Shown: positions 9,475-18,074 of the stretch, piece after piece
Layout of the letters: each line of letters starts with the position of its first letter
Position numbering within the stretch: position 1 is the first letter of the stretch
Source of the DNA: Chitinophaga rhizosphaerae
GTDB taxonomy: Bacteria; Bacteroidota; Bacteroidia; Chitinophagales; Chitinophagaceae
Length of the DNA stretch: 64,000 nt
Direction: 5' to 3'
NCBI RefSeq assembly: GCF_003958645.1
Contig: NZ_RXLO01000005.1
Coordinates: 124,001 to 188,000 of the forward strand
Program-made: the position numbers and the translations under genes
The notes under the pieces: generated by a model
Told to the model about the DNA's origin: nothing
The model's input: only the letters and a program-made list of their open reading frames with translations
The model's database searches: none

Positions 9475-10257
9475 ATGAAATGCTGCGTTTTTATCATTAC
9501 CGGAGCCGCGGGCATAGCGGCTGAAACAGTGAAGTTGCTCGCTGGCAAGGGCCATCGCGTATTTTTCGTAAGCTGCGACGCCAGGCACTGCGAAACGCTG
9601 GCAGATGAACTGCAGGTAATGCAGCTTCAGGCCGATTTCATTACCGGTGATCTTACGGATGAGCGGGTTGTCAAAAAATTGGTGTCTGCCTGTGTGGAGA
9701 AATATGGCAGGATTGACGGTCTTTTCAATGTGGCCGGGATCAGCGGGAGAAAGTTCGGGGATGGCCCCCTGCATACATGTTCCATTGAGGGATGGCAAAC
9801 CACGCTGAACAATAACCTTACAACGCAGTTTCAGATGTGTAAGTACGTTCTCAACCAGATGCTGGCCCAGGTGCCCGACGAAAACGGCATGCGGGGAGTG
9901 ATACTGAATATGGCAAGCGTGCTTGCCTTTTCTCCAGACGCGAAGAATTTTAACGCCATTGCTTATGCCACCAGTAAAGGTGCTATTATCAGCATGACGA
10001 AATCCGCTGCCGCATTCTACGCCAAAGACAGGATCAGGATTAATGCCATTGCTCCCGGTTTGGCGCTGACGAACATGAGCGCCAGGGCTGCCGGGAACGA
10101 CAGCATCGTTCAATTTATGGAGGAAAAACAGCCGTTGGCCGGAACTGTTATGTCTGCCGGAGACATTGCCCGGTCCGCAGTATTCCTGTTAGGTGCCGAT
10201 GCCGGTATGATAACCGGGCAGACATTGACAGTGGATGCGGGATGGAGTATTTCGTGA
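9475..10257 (+). CDS. SDR-family oxidoreductase
   Basis: NAD(P)-dependent short-chain dehydrogenase of about 260 residues. The catalytic pair is in YATSKGA, the active-site serine in NMASV, and the pattern AIAPGLALTNM and the C-terminal TGQTLTVDAGW are family-typical. The cofactor loop reads TGAAGIAAE, lacking the last glycine of TG-x3-G-x-G, which is a deviation seen directly. A GTG at 9466 overlapping the previous stop is an alternative start, while ATG 9475 is the conservative choice. Likely oxidises or reduces a sugar hydroxyl in the same pathway as the FAD enzyme that follows 24 bp later. Confidence 0.88.
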   Translation: MKCCVFIITGAAGIAAETVKLLAGKGHRVFFVSCDARHCETLADELQVMQLQADFITGDLTDERVVKKLVSACVEKYGRIDGLFNVAGISGRKFGDGPLHTCSIEGWQTTLNNNLTTQFQMCKYVLNQMLAQVPDENGMRGVILNMASVLAFSPDAKNFNAIAYATSKGAIISMTKSAAAFYAKDRIRINAIAPGLALTNMSARAAGNDSIVQFMEEKQPLAGTVMSAGDIARSAVFLLGADAGMITGQTLTVDAGWSIS

Positions 10258-10281
10258 TTTATTTACTATTGGCAAACGATA

Positions 10282-11607
10282 ATGAACTACTCGAAGAAAA
10301 TTGACACAAAAGGTGTTTATGACGTGATCGTTGTAGGCTCCGGATCTGCCGGTGCGGCAGCTGCGATCGCGGCGGCCAGAAGTGGCGCGAGAACCCTGCT
10401 GATTGAAAGGCTACCATTTTTGGGGGGCATCAGCACGGCGGTATTGGATACATTTTATGGATATTATACGCCAGGTAACAATCCCAGGAAGGTGGTAGGA
10501 GGGATAGCAGATGCGGTTGTAAATGGTTTGAAAGGATATAACGCCTGTTTCGAACGGCCGAATACCTTCGGCGCCGGCACCGGTATTACTTATCATCCGG
10601 AATATCTTAAAATTGTCTGGGAAACGCTTGTGGAGGAGGCGGGGTGCCATGTTCTGCTGAACGCCTGGGTGCAGGATGTGGTAAAAGTCGGAAAAGAAAT
10701 CAAGGCGCTCGTAGTAGGTACCAAAAATGGACTTGCCTGTTACGAAGCGAAGCAATATATAGACGCTACGGGCGACGCTGATATTGTATTTCTGGCAGGC
10801 TATGAATTCGAGTTAGCCGGCGCGATTGAGCCCGCACAGACCCTTACCACCACATTCAAGATGGTAAACGTAGACATCGCCAGGAGAAAGGCGGTTACGA
10901 AAGAGGCGTTCCATCATTTGATGCAATCCGCTTCGGAGAGCGGTCGCTATGATTTGCCAAGGAAGGAAGGCAGTGATCACGTGACGCCGGTAGATGGGAT
11001 GACCGCTACCATTATGACGCGCTTGAAATCTTATGGTATAATTGACGGACAAACATTTAACGCCACCAATCCCGAGTTTTTGAGTAGTGCTGAAATTCGG
11101 GGCAGGTTGCAGGCGCTGGAGTATATCCGTTTTCTGCAGGATTGTGTACCAGGTTATGAAAAGGCGCAGTTGGCCAGTTTCGGTGTGCAAATCGGTATCA
11201 GGGAAACGAGACGGGTACGTGGGGAATATTGGTTGACCGAAGCCGATGTTTTGTCGGCCAGGCAGTTTGATGATCAGATCGGCCTTTGCGGCGCGCCGAT
11301 GGAGGACCATCATGACGGAGAAGGGACCAAATGGAAATACTTGCCGGACGGGAAAACGGTTGGCATTCCATACCGTACCCTGATACCCAGGAATACCGGC
11401 AATATCCTGGTAGCAGGTCGATGTTTCAGTGCCAGTCACGTAGCGCACAGCAGTGTCCGGTCCATGGCCCAATGCATGGCGATGGGGGAGGCTGCCGGCA
11501 TTGCCGCTGCCTTGTGCGCAGAGCGCGGCATCTCTCCGGCAGCGCTCGATTTTGCCGTAATACGTCAGGAGTTGTTACATTACGGAGCAATAATTGACGA
11601 ACTATGA
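10282..11607 (+). CDS. FAD-dependent oxidoreductase
   Basis: A 441-residue flavoprotein of the FAD_oxidored (PF12831-like) group. The dinucleotide-binding motif GSGSAG at 19-24 is followed by an acidic end to strand 2 (LLIERLPFLGG). A second FAD-contacting region near the C terminus reads NILVAGRCFSASHVAHSSVR and MAMGEAAGIAAALC. No signal peptide is seen, so it is cytoplasmic. Proteins of this type are common in Bacteroidota polysaccharide loci but mostly uncharacterised; oxidation of a sugar or cyclitol is inferred. It overlaps the ROK gene by 4 bp (ATGA). Confidence 0.85.
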   Translation: MNYSKKIDTKGVYDVIVVGSGSAGAAAAIAAARSGARTLLIERLPFLGGISTAVLDTFYGYYTPGNNPRKVVGGIADAVVNGLKGYNACFERPNTFGAGTGITYHPEYLKIVWETLVEEAGCHVLLNAWVQDVVKVGKEIKALVVGTKNGLACYEAKQYIDATGDADIVFLAGYEFELAGAIEPAQTLTTTFKMVNVDIARRKAVTKEAFHHLMQSASESGRYDLPRKEGSDHVTPVDGMTATIMTRLKSYGIIDGQTFNATNPEFLSSAEIRGRLQALEYIRFLQDCVPGYEKAQLASFGVQIGIRETRRVRGEYWLTEADVLSARQFDDQIGLCGAPMEDHHDGEGTKWKYLPDGKTVGIPYRTLIPRNTGNILVAGRCFSASHVAHSSVRSMAQCMAMGEAAGIAAALCAERGISPAALDFAVIRQELLHYGAIIDEL

Positions 11608-12587
11608 GCCAAAATTACATTGTAGCACTCGACGCCGGCGGTACACGATTGAAAGTAGTGGTAGTCGGAGAAGATCAAAGGATACTGAGATCGTTCCACT
11701 CCGCTTCCAATGCACACCATGGCGCGCCGGCGTTGATGGATGCTATTGCGAAGACGGTCGAAGATATCCGGTCGAATTTTGACGGGGCGATGCTGGGTAT
11801 CGGTTTAAGTTTGTCCGGCGTAATAGATCCCGACAAGGGAGTAGTATACCTGCCCGGAAAATTTAAAATGCTGGAAGGTTTTCCGCTGGTGGAGAAACTG
11901 AAAGCACTATTCAAGGTGCCCGTGATAGCAGATAACGATGGTCGCCTGGCCGTATACGCGGAAAAGAGTATAGGCCTGGCCAGGGACAAAGATTGGGTGG
12001 TTGGGCTTACTCTTGGAACGGGAGTTGGGTCGGGCGTGGTCGTTGACGGACGATTGCTGACCAACCGTTTCCTGCAATTTGGTGTGCAGATAGGGCATTT
12101 GATTTTAAACTCATCCAGCCAGTTGCGCTGCCTGACAGGAAATTATGGAACGGGTGAGACGTTGTGTTCCGCTACTGCGCTTGTGTTACAGGTTAGGGGA
12201 GCCATCCAGCGGGGCATTCCCAGTATTTTGTCTGATGCGTATTTTGCTAACCCCATATCCGTGGATTTCGAAAAGATAGCGGATGCCTGCCGGAAAGGAG
12301 ACGATGTTTGCCTTCGGGAAATGGAAAGCTGGAGCGACAATCTGGCAAATTTGATTGTTAACGCGGTTCATGCCTATGCACCAGAGTTGATAATTCTAGG
12401 CGGTGGAGCTACGCTGGCGGCAGACCTGTTTTTGACAAAGGTCCGGGAAAAGGTGGATAGGCAGGTATTTCGTTATCCCATCGGGGAGCCGGTGGCCATA
12501 GAGATCTCACGGATGCAGGAATATGCCAGTGCATTGGGTGCGGCGTTGTTTTTAAGACATGTTTTATCAGACGGGGCGAAAGATTAG
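11604..12587 (+). CDS. ROK-family protein (sugar kinase-like)
   Basis: A 327-residue protein of the ROK family. Phosphate-1 motif DAGGTRLK at 10-17, IADNDGR near residue 110 with the conserved catalytic Asp, and a GLTLGTGVGSGVV phosphate-2 motif. The usual zinc-binding Cys cluster (C-x-C-G-x2-G-C-x-E) is not present: the matching region reads LRCLTGNYGTGETLC. It lacks an N-terminal winged helix, so it is a kinase type, not a repressor type. It would phosphorylate the sugar or keto acid before the aldolase step. Translationally coupled to the FAD enzyme. Confidence 0.8.
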   Translation: MSQNYIVALDAGGTRLKVVVVGEDQRILRSFHSASNAHHGAPALMDAIAKTVEDIRSNFDGAMLGIGLSLSGVIDPDKGVVYLPGKFKMLEGFPLVEKLKALFKVPVIADNDGRLAVYAEKSIGLARDKDWVVGLTLGTGVGSGVVVDGRLLTNRFLQFGVQIGHLILNSSSQLRCLTGNYGTGETLCSATALVLQVRGAIQRGIPSILSDAYFANPISVDFEKIADACRKGDDVCLREMESWSDNLANLIVNAVHAYAPELIILGGGATLAADLFLTKVREKVDRQVFRYPIGEPVAIEISRMQEYASALGAALFLRHVLSDGAKD

Positions 12588-12664
12588 GATTTCAACCAAA
12601 ATTATTAGCGAACTCTTCAAAATTGCCGATCATGAACACAAATTCCAGCTGATTTATGAAAAAA

Positions 12665-12687
12665 GGAGAATGCGGGAAACATTCTCC
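12665..12687 (+). terminator. Stem-loop between ROK gene and susC
   Basis: GGAGAATG and CATTCTCC form an 8-bp perfect stem with a 7-nt loop, 77 bp after the ROK stop and about 67 bp before the SusC ATG. There is no clear U-tract after it. It may be a partial terminator or an RNA-processing element that sets different levels of the catabolic enzymes and the outer-membrane proteins. Confidence 0.4.
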
Positions 12688-12753
12688 TCATCTGAAACAA
12701 CAAAAAATGCCCAGCAAGACATTTTTGATTGGTAATTCAAACAAAACAAAAGT

Positions 12754-15700
12754 ATGAAAAAAAGTACTTATGATGTATGGCCATTGGCCGTTCCACGAAA
12801 GATTTTTCCTTACCTAAGCGTACTGACGCTATTTTTCTTCACTTTTATAAACACTTCTGCCGCAGGATCGCTGTCGCGCGCAATTACAATTGCCCCTCAT
12901 GGTGTTTCGCATTATTCCACGTTTGATAAAAATATTCATGTATCGGAAAACAACTTTACGTTGGTTGTAAAGGGTGTGGTAAAGAGTGAAAAAGGGGAAG
13001 GACTTCCGGGCGTTTCCATAAAAGTAAAGGGTACACGTACCGGAACAAGTACGGCTGCGGATGGTTCCTTTTCGATAGCCGCTGATGTAGGACAGGTACT
13101 CGTTTTCACATACATCGGGTACGCACCGGTGGAAATAACGGTAACCTCCCGGCAAACCCTCGAAGTCACGCTCACGCAGGCGGAAAGTAAGGTCGATGAA
13201 GTGGTGGTGGTAGGATACGGCACGCAGAAGAAAGTAAATCTTACAGGTGCTGTACAGGTCGTTAGCGGAAAGGAGCTGGAAAACAGGCCCGCTGCCAATG
13301 TAACGGCGTTGCTGCAGGGCAATGCTAACGGCATCGTTTTCAACGCGCCCGCCTCCGGTTTCGCGCCCGGGAGAACGCAGACGATCGCGATCAGGGGGAA
13401 CGCTTCCCTTAATAGCAGTACACCGCCCCTCGTCGTGATCGACGGAATTCCCACAAATATGGAGGACTTCAATACGCTCAACCCGGACGATGTCGAAAGC
13501 GTTGCCGTAATGAAGGATGCTGCGGCCAGTGCCATATATGGCTCGAGGGCGCCCTATGGAGTATTGATCGTTACGCTGAAAAAAGGCAGGCGGAATCAAA
13601 AACCAACCTTTACCTATGCTGGTAGCTATGCTATCGTAAAGCCGGTCAACTACCCGGACCCACTCGACGCCTATACATTTGCATTGGCAAGGAACGAATC
13701 ATATCTCAACTCCCGTCAAAGTGTATATTTCAATCCTGAACAGCTGGCTATCATCAAGGGGAATGTTGAAAATCCCGGTAGATATACCATCGATGAGCTG
13801 GTTCCGCTTTTGCCCGATGGGTCCTGGGGCTGGGGCCAGAATGGGATGACCAATACGAACTGGTTCAAAGTATGGTTAAAGGACTCGCGGCGCCAGACGC
13901 ATGAACTGTCTTTGCGCGGGGGAACTGAAAAAACAAACTATTTCGTATCCGCAGGTTACCTGAGCCAACCCGGTATTTTTAAGTTCGTTTCCGATTTTGA
14001 CAATTACAAGCGATTCAGTTTGAACGGAGGTTTCAATACCGATATCAATAGCTGGATCAAACTTGGCTTCCGGACCAGATATTCCCTGGCAAAAACCGTG
14101 TCCCCGACATTGGGCGGAACAGGAATGGGCTTGTTGTATGGCTTCATGTACGGAGCCTGGCCGGTGGTGCCGGAAAAGAATCCGAACGGTCACTATAATC
14201 AATCGAGCCGCATTGAAGAAGGTATCCAGGGCGGTCAGTCGCGAGATGATCAACATCGTTTGGATAATGTACTGGAGTTCAACCTCAATCCGGCAAAAGG
14301 CTGGGATATTCATATAGATGGCACCTGGCGGATGTTTTTTGGCGACTATCAGGCATTGAACAACCAGGTAGTTCACCATTTTTATGCAGATGGCAGGACT
14401 GTTCTTGGCGGCAGCTCTTCCATCAGCAAAACCAGCAGTTTCTCCAATTATTGGACTACTCAGGGATATACGTCGTACAATACAACGCTTGGTAAACATT
14501 TCGTGAAGATAATGGCCGGCATGCAGGCGGAGGAAACGAATAACCGTGGTTTAAGCGGGAGCGGAGGGAAAATGCTGATTCCGAACAACTATTCCATCAA
14601 CCTTTCACAGCAAAATAAAACTGCCAGCGATGCCATGAGCACCTGGTCGACCGCGGGCTTTTTCGGAAGGCTTAATTATATGTTCGACGAGCGTTTTCTG
14701 CTGGAGTTAAATGGTCGTTACGACGGATCTGCACGTTACGCCAGGAATAAGCGTTGGGGTTTCTTCCCGTCTATGTCTGCCGGTTGGAATATCAGCAGCG
14801 AAAGGTTCTGGGAGAAACTGGAGCGTACGGTAAACTTCGCAAAGATCAAAGCCTCCTATGGTACGCTTGGCGACCAGGGCAATACCGCAAATTTCCTGTA
14901 TATTCCAACGTTGACCGTCAGCCCCAATACCGCATGGGTTTTCGGTGGCCAAACCCTGCCCTATGTGAACACGCCCGGTCTACTGAATCCGGATATTACC
15001 TGGAACAAGATAACTACACTGAACCTAGGAACGGAACTTAAATTCCTGGATAACAGGCTGTCAGCCGAATTCGACTGGTTTCACCGAAAATCCTGGGATA
15101 TGCTCGGCCCTCCGAGCCCCGTTCCCTCAGTTTTGGGTACTTCCGCCCCGAGCGTAAACAACGCGGCGTTTGTTACCAGGGGTTTTGAACTGCAGCTGGG
15201 CTGGAGGGATAATATTACCCCGAAACTGGATTATGGGGTAAGACTGTACCTTTCCGACGCGCAAAGCACAATTACGAAGTATAACGTTGCAAGGAATTAT
15301 GTGGGACAATGGTATCCGGGAATGAAGCTCGGCGAGATCTGGGGGTATCATGCAGAGCGGTTATTGAACCAGGGAGATTTTAATCCGGACAACACATTAA
15401 AGATAGCACAGTCGATAATAGGCGCCAACTGGTACCCGGGCGACGTAAAATACGAGAAGCTGGACAACAAAACTCCCGGTGCGATCTCAACGGGCGATGG
15501 AACAGTAGAAAATCCTGGTGACAGACGGATCATCGGCAATTCAACGCCCAGATACACATATAGTATCAATCTCAACCTCGGGTATGCCTTCGATAGGGCA
15601 GGGCGGCTCGATTTTTCCATGTTGGCGCAGGGAGTAGGCAAGCGCGACCAGGTCGGCAACTATTCCATGTACTATTGGGGAATGGGATCAGAAACTGGCA

Positions 15701-16125
15701 ACAACTCCGATGTTAATATATATGATGGCGGGAAACAGCTGGATTTCTACCGGGATGCATCCACGTCCCCGGAATTGCTGGCAAAACTGGGTACCAACAC
15801 GAATGCATTCTTCCCGAGGCCTTATATCGGGGGAGATGGGTTTAAAAACTTCCAGCCCAGTGATCGCTACCTGATCAGCCTGACATACCTGCGGATCAAA
15901 AATATGCAGTTTACCTATACTTTACCAGGCGAATGGCTTCGTAAGGCGCGCCTCCAGAGCTGCAGGATTTACTTTTCCGGAGAGAACCTGGTTACATTCC
16001 GGTCGTCTTCGCTTCCATATTGGGTAGATCCGGAAATGCCGGCTTCCAATTCGTACAGCAGCTGGGTAGGAAGGAACTATTTTCAGCAGGCGACTTACTC
16101 ATTTGGCATTAACCTGGGATTTTAA
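12754..16125 (+). CDS. susC: SusC/RagA-family TonB-dependent outer-membrane receptor
   Basis: A 1123-residue outer-membrane transporter. An N-terminal hydrophobic export segment (about 20-40) is followed by a carboxypeptidase-like regulatory domain (VVKSEKGEGLPGVSIKVKGT then ADGSFSIAA), the SusC-typical VVVVGYGTQKK strand near residue 150, a plug domain, and a 22-strand barrel ending in an aromatic residue (FGINLGF). With the SusD partner 21 bp downstream it imports oligosaccharides bound at the surface. It lies downstream of the catabolic operon with no obvious block of the A/B/C type, so it may be read through from promoter C. Confidence 0.95.
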   Translation: MKKSTYDVWPLAVPRKIFPYLSVLTLFFFTFINTSAAGSLSRAITIAPHGVSHYSTFDKNIHVSENNFTLVVKGVVKSEKGEGLPGVSIKVKGTRTGTSTAADGSFSIAADVGQVLVFTYIGYAPVEITVTSRQTLEVTLTQAESKVDEVVVVGYGTQKKVNLTGAVQVVSGKELENRPAANVTALLQGNANGIVFNAPASGFAPGRTQTIAIRGNASLNSSTPPLVVIDGIPTNMEDFNTLNPDDVESVAVMKDAAASAIYGSRAPYGVLIVTLKKGRRNQKPTFTYAGSYAIVKPVNYPDPLDAYTFALARNESYLNSRQSVYFNPEQLAIIKGNVENPGRYTIDELVPLLPDGSWGWGQNGMTNTNWFKVWLKDSRRQTHELSLRGGTEKTNYFVSAGYLSQPGIFKFVSDFDNYKRFSLNGGFNTDINSWIKLGFRTRYSLAKTVSPTLGGTGMGLLYGFMYGAWPVVPEKNPNGHYNQSSRIEEGIQGGQSRDDQHRLDNVLEFNLNPAKGWDIHIDGTWRMFFGDYQALNNQVVHHFYADGRTVLGGSSSISKTSSFSNYWTTQGYTSYNTTLGKHFVKIMAGMQAEETNNRGLSGSGGKMLIPNNYSINLSQQNKTASDAMSTWSTAGFFGRLNYMFDERFLLELNGRYDGSARYARNKRWGFFPSMSAGWNISSERFWEKLERTVNFAKIKASYGTLGDQGNTANFLYIPTLTVSPNTAWVFGGQTLPYVNTPGLLNPDITWNKITTLNLGTELKFLDNRLSAEFDWFHRKSWDMLGPPSPVPSVLGTSAPSVNNAAFVTRGFELQLGWRDNITPKLDYGVRLYLSDAQSTITKYNVARNYVGQWYPGMKLGEIWGYHAERLLNQGDFNPDNTLKIAQSIIGANWYPGDVKYEKLDNKTPGAISTGDGTVENPGDRRIIGNSTPRYTYSINLNLGYAFDRAGRLDFSMLAQGVGKRDQVGNYSMYYWGMGSETGNNSDVNIYDGGKQLDFYRDASTSPELLAKLGTNTNAFFPRPYIGGDGFKNFQPSDRYLISLTYLRIKNMQFTYTLPGEWLRKARLQSCRIYFSGENLVTFRSSSLPYWVDPEMPASNSYSSWVGRNYFQQATYSFGINLGF

Positions 16126-16146
16126 TCATATTTAAAAATTTACTCA

Positions 16147-17949
16147 ATGAATATGCGTACCTCAATATATAAATATCGGATAGCAGCACGATGGCTCGTG
16201 CCGCTGTTGCTGGCCATCTTATTCGTGTCTTGTAAGAAGTTTCTTGACAAAGGCCCGTTAGATACACTGTCGCAGGATAACTATTGGGAGAATTCGTCTC
16301 AGCTGGACATGTATATTGTCGGGAAATACAAGTGGGTCCCGGAAATTTCTTTCTGGAACGACGCAGTCTCCGATAATATGATGGGAGGTGGGTATGTCGG
16401 CGGCTTCAATGCATATATGAATGGACAAACCGTTGCGCCCACCGCCGCAGGTAGCGGCGGTTGGAGCTGGGGGGCCATTTATGAAATAAATTACTTCTTT
16501 GATAATTATCAAAAATGCAAGGATCCTTTTGATAAGTATAAACATACGTTAGGTGAAGCCTGTTTTTTAAAGGCGATGCTTTATCATAATCTTGTAAAGC
16601 AATTCGGCGATGTTCCGTGGTATTCCAATGTTATCAGCGCCAATGATCAGGCCGCGCTTACCAGGAAGAGAGATAGCAGGGCGATGGTCGTTGATTCCAT
16701 TATGGCGTTGATCGATAAATCCATTGAGCTTTTAAATACCCGCTCTGTCGTAGGTGTTAACAGGATCAACAAGGAAACCGCACTTATATATAAATCAAGG
16801 GTGGCACTGTTTGAGGCAAGCTGGGCAAAATATCATGCCAATACACCCTCCGCTTCAAGTGTTAATGCAACCGCATATTTCAGGAAGGTGATAGATGCAT
16901 ATACCCAACTGAAAACAATATCTGGAAATTTTGAAGGAATGTTATACAATACCGGTCATCCAGCGTCGGATTACTTTAATTTGTTTAACAGGGAGAATTA
17001 TTCAGGTATTAACGAAGTTACATTAAGTCGAACATACTCTAACAACATCACCGGCGCATCCGGAAATGGCAATAACTGGTGGACGACGGTGGGTTATTTT
17101 AACCGTGGGTACACCCTTGCGCTGGTGCAAAGTTTCCTGGATAAAAACGGGCAAACGGTGGATGTAACTGACAATTCAAAATTCCCCAAAAAAGGCGCCG
17201 CTTGTCTCACGGATTTGAAAGCCTCGCTAGACCCCCGTTTCGGGCAGTCTGTTTTTGTTCCGGGAGATCATTTCAATCGTGTGCTGGAGCCCAACAGGGT
17301 CTATACCGTTTGTGAAAACCTCGGTACGAACTATTACAACGCAACGGCAACGGGGTACTGGCCCAAAAAGGGAAACAACCCTGACATAAATTATAACAGC
17401 CAGGCGGGCAATCCAACTACATCAGCGATATGCTTCCGCGTGGCGGAAATTATGCTCAACTATGTGGAGGCATATGTTGAATTGAATAATTCATTGCCGG
17501 ATTTGGCGGATAATATCGACAGGATCAGGGTCCGCGCCGGAATGCCCCTGTTGACCGGGCATATGCCTACAGTAGACGCTACCTGGCCGAATTATGGATA
17601 CGCAGTAAGCAACCTGTTGGCAATCATTCGCAACGAGCGGAATACCGAATTGTTCGGAGAAGGGTACAGGACTGATGATTGGAAACGCTGGCGGGCCCAT
17701 GCCTTGTTCAATACCGATGTAACCAGGCCTCGTGGATTCAAGTATGACCCGGCGGATTATGATGCGGCAACGAATGCAACACTTTCCGCCCAGCTAGATA
17801 GCAAAGGTTATTATGATCCATGGAAAACGGTGCTGCCGAACGGATTCAGGTTCAGGCCGGAAAAAGATTACCTGGCGCCCATTCCCCTGGAAGACATAAC
17901 CAGAAGCAATAAGGCCCTGGTGCAGAATCCGGGTTGGGAAACACCATGA
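16147..17949 (+). CDS. susD: SusD/RagB-family surface glycan-binding lipoprotein
   Basis: A 600-residue lipoprotein. The lipobox cysteine is in ILFVSCKKFLDKGP and the CKKFLDK start is very typical of SusD. TPR-rich core with the C-terminal SusD signature (RNERNTELFGEGYRTDDWKR then a final PNP-like WETP region). It caps the SusC barrel at 12754 and binds the oligosaccharide. Start ATG 16147; an in-frame ATG lies two codons later (16153). Confidence 0.95.
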   Translation: MNMRTSIYKYRIAARWLVPLLLAILFVSCKKFLDKGPLDTLSQDNYWENSSQLDMYIVGKYKWVPEISFWNDAVSDNMMGGGYVGGFNAYMNGQTVAPTAAGSGGWSWGAIYEINYFFDNYQKCKDPFDKYKHTLGEACFLKAMLYHNLVKQFGDVPWYSNVISANDQAALTRKRDSRAMVVDSIMALIDKSIELLNTRSVVGVNRINKETALIYKSRVALFEASWAKYHANTPSASSVNATAYFRKVIDAYTQLKTISGNFEGMLYNTGHPASDYFNLFNRENYSGINEVTLSRTYSNNITGASGNGNNWWTTVGYFNRGYTLALVQSFLDKNGQTVDVTDNSKFPKKGAACLTDLKASLDPRFGQSVFVPGDHFNRVLEPNRVYTVCENLGTNYYNATATGYWPKKGNNPDINYNSQAGNPTTSAICFRVAEIMLNYVEAYVELNNSLPDLADNIDRIRVRAGMPLLTGHMPTVDATWPNYGYAVSNLLAIIRNERNTELFGEGYRTDDWKRWRAHALFNTDVTRPRGFKYDPADYDAATNATLSAQLDSKGYYDPWKTVLPNGFRFRPEKDYLAPIPLEDITRSNKALVQNPGWETP

Positions 17950-17981
17950 GCTTGATTGGATGAATGATAAATTGGTAAATT

Positions 17982-18012
17982 GTCCCGGAGTGGCTTTTGG
18001 TCCGGCCGGGAC
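17982..18012 (+). terminator. Probable rho-independent terminator after susD
   Basis: GTCCCGG at 17982-17988 pairs with CCGGGAC at 18006-18012 (7 bp, GC-rich), followed by TATTTTAC. It lies 33 bp after the SusD stop. The T-tract is weak, so termination may be partial. The gene at 18075 may have its own promoter or receive read-through. Confidence 0.5.
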
Positions 18013-18074
18013 TATTTTACGAAAGCCGGCTATATAGGAAAATATGATTCTACGCTAAATAAAAATGAGGATAA

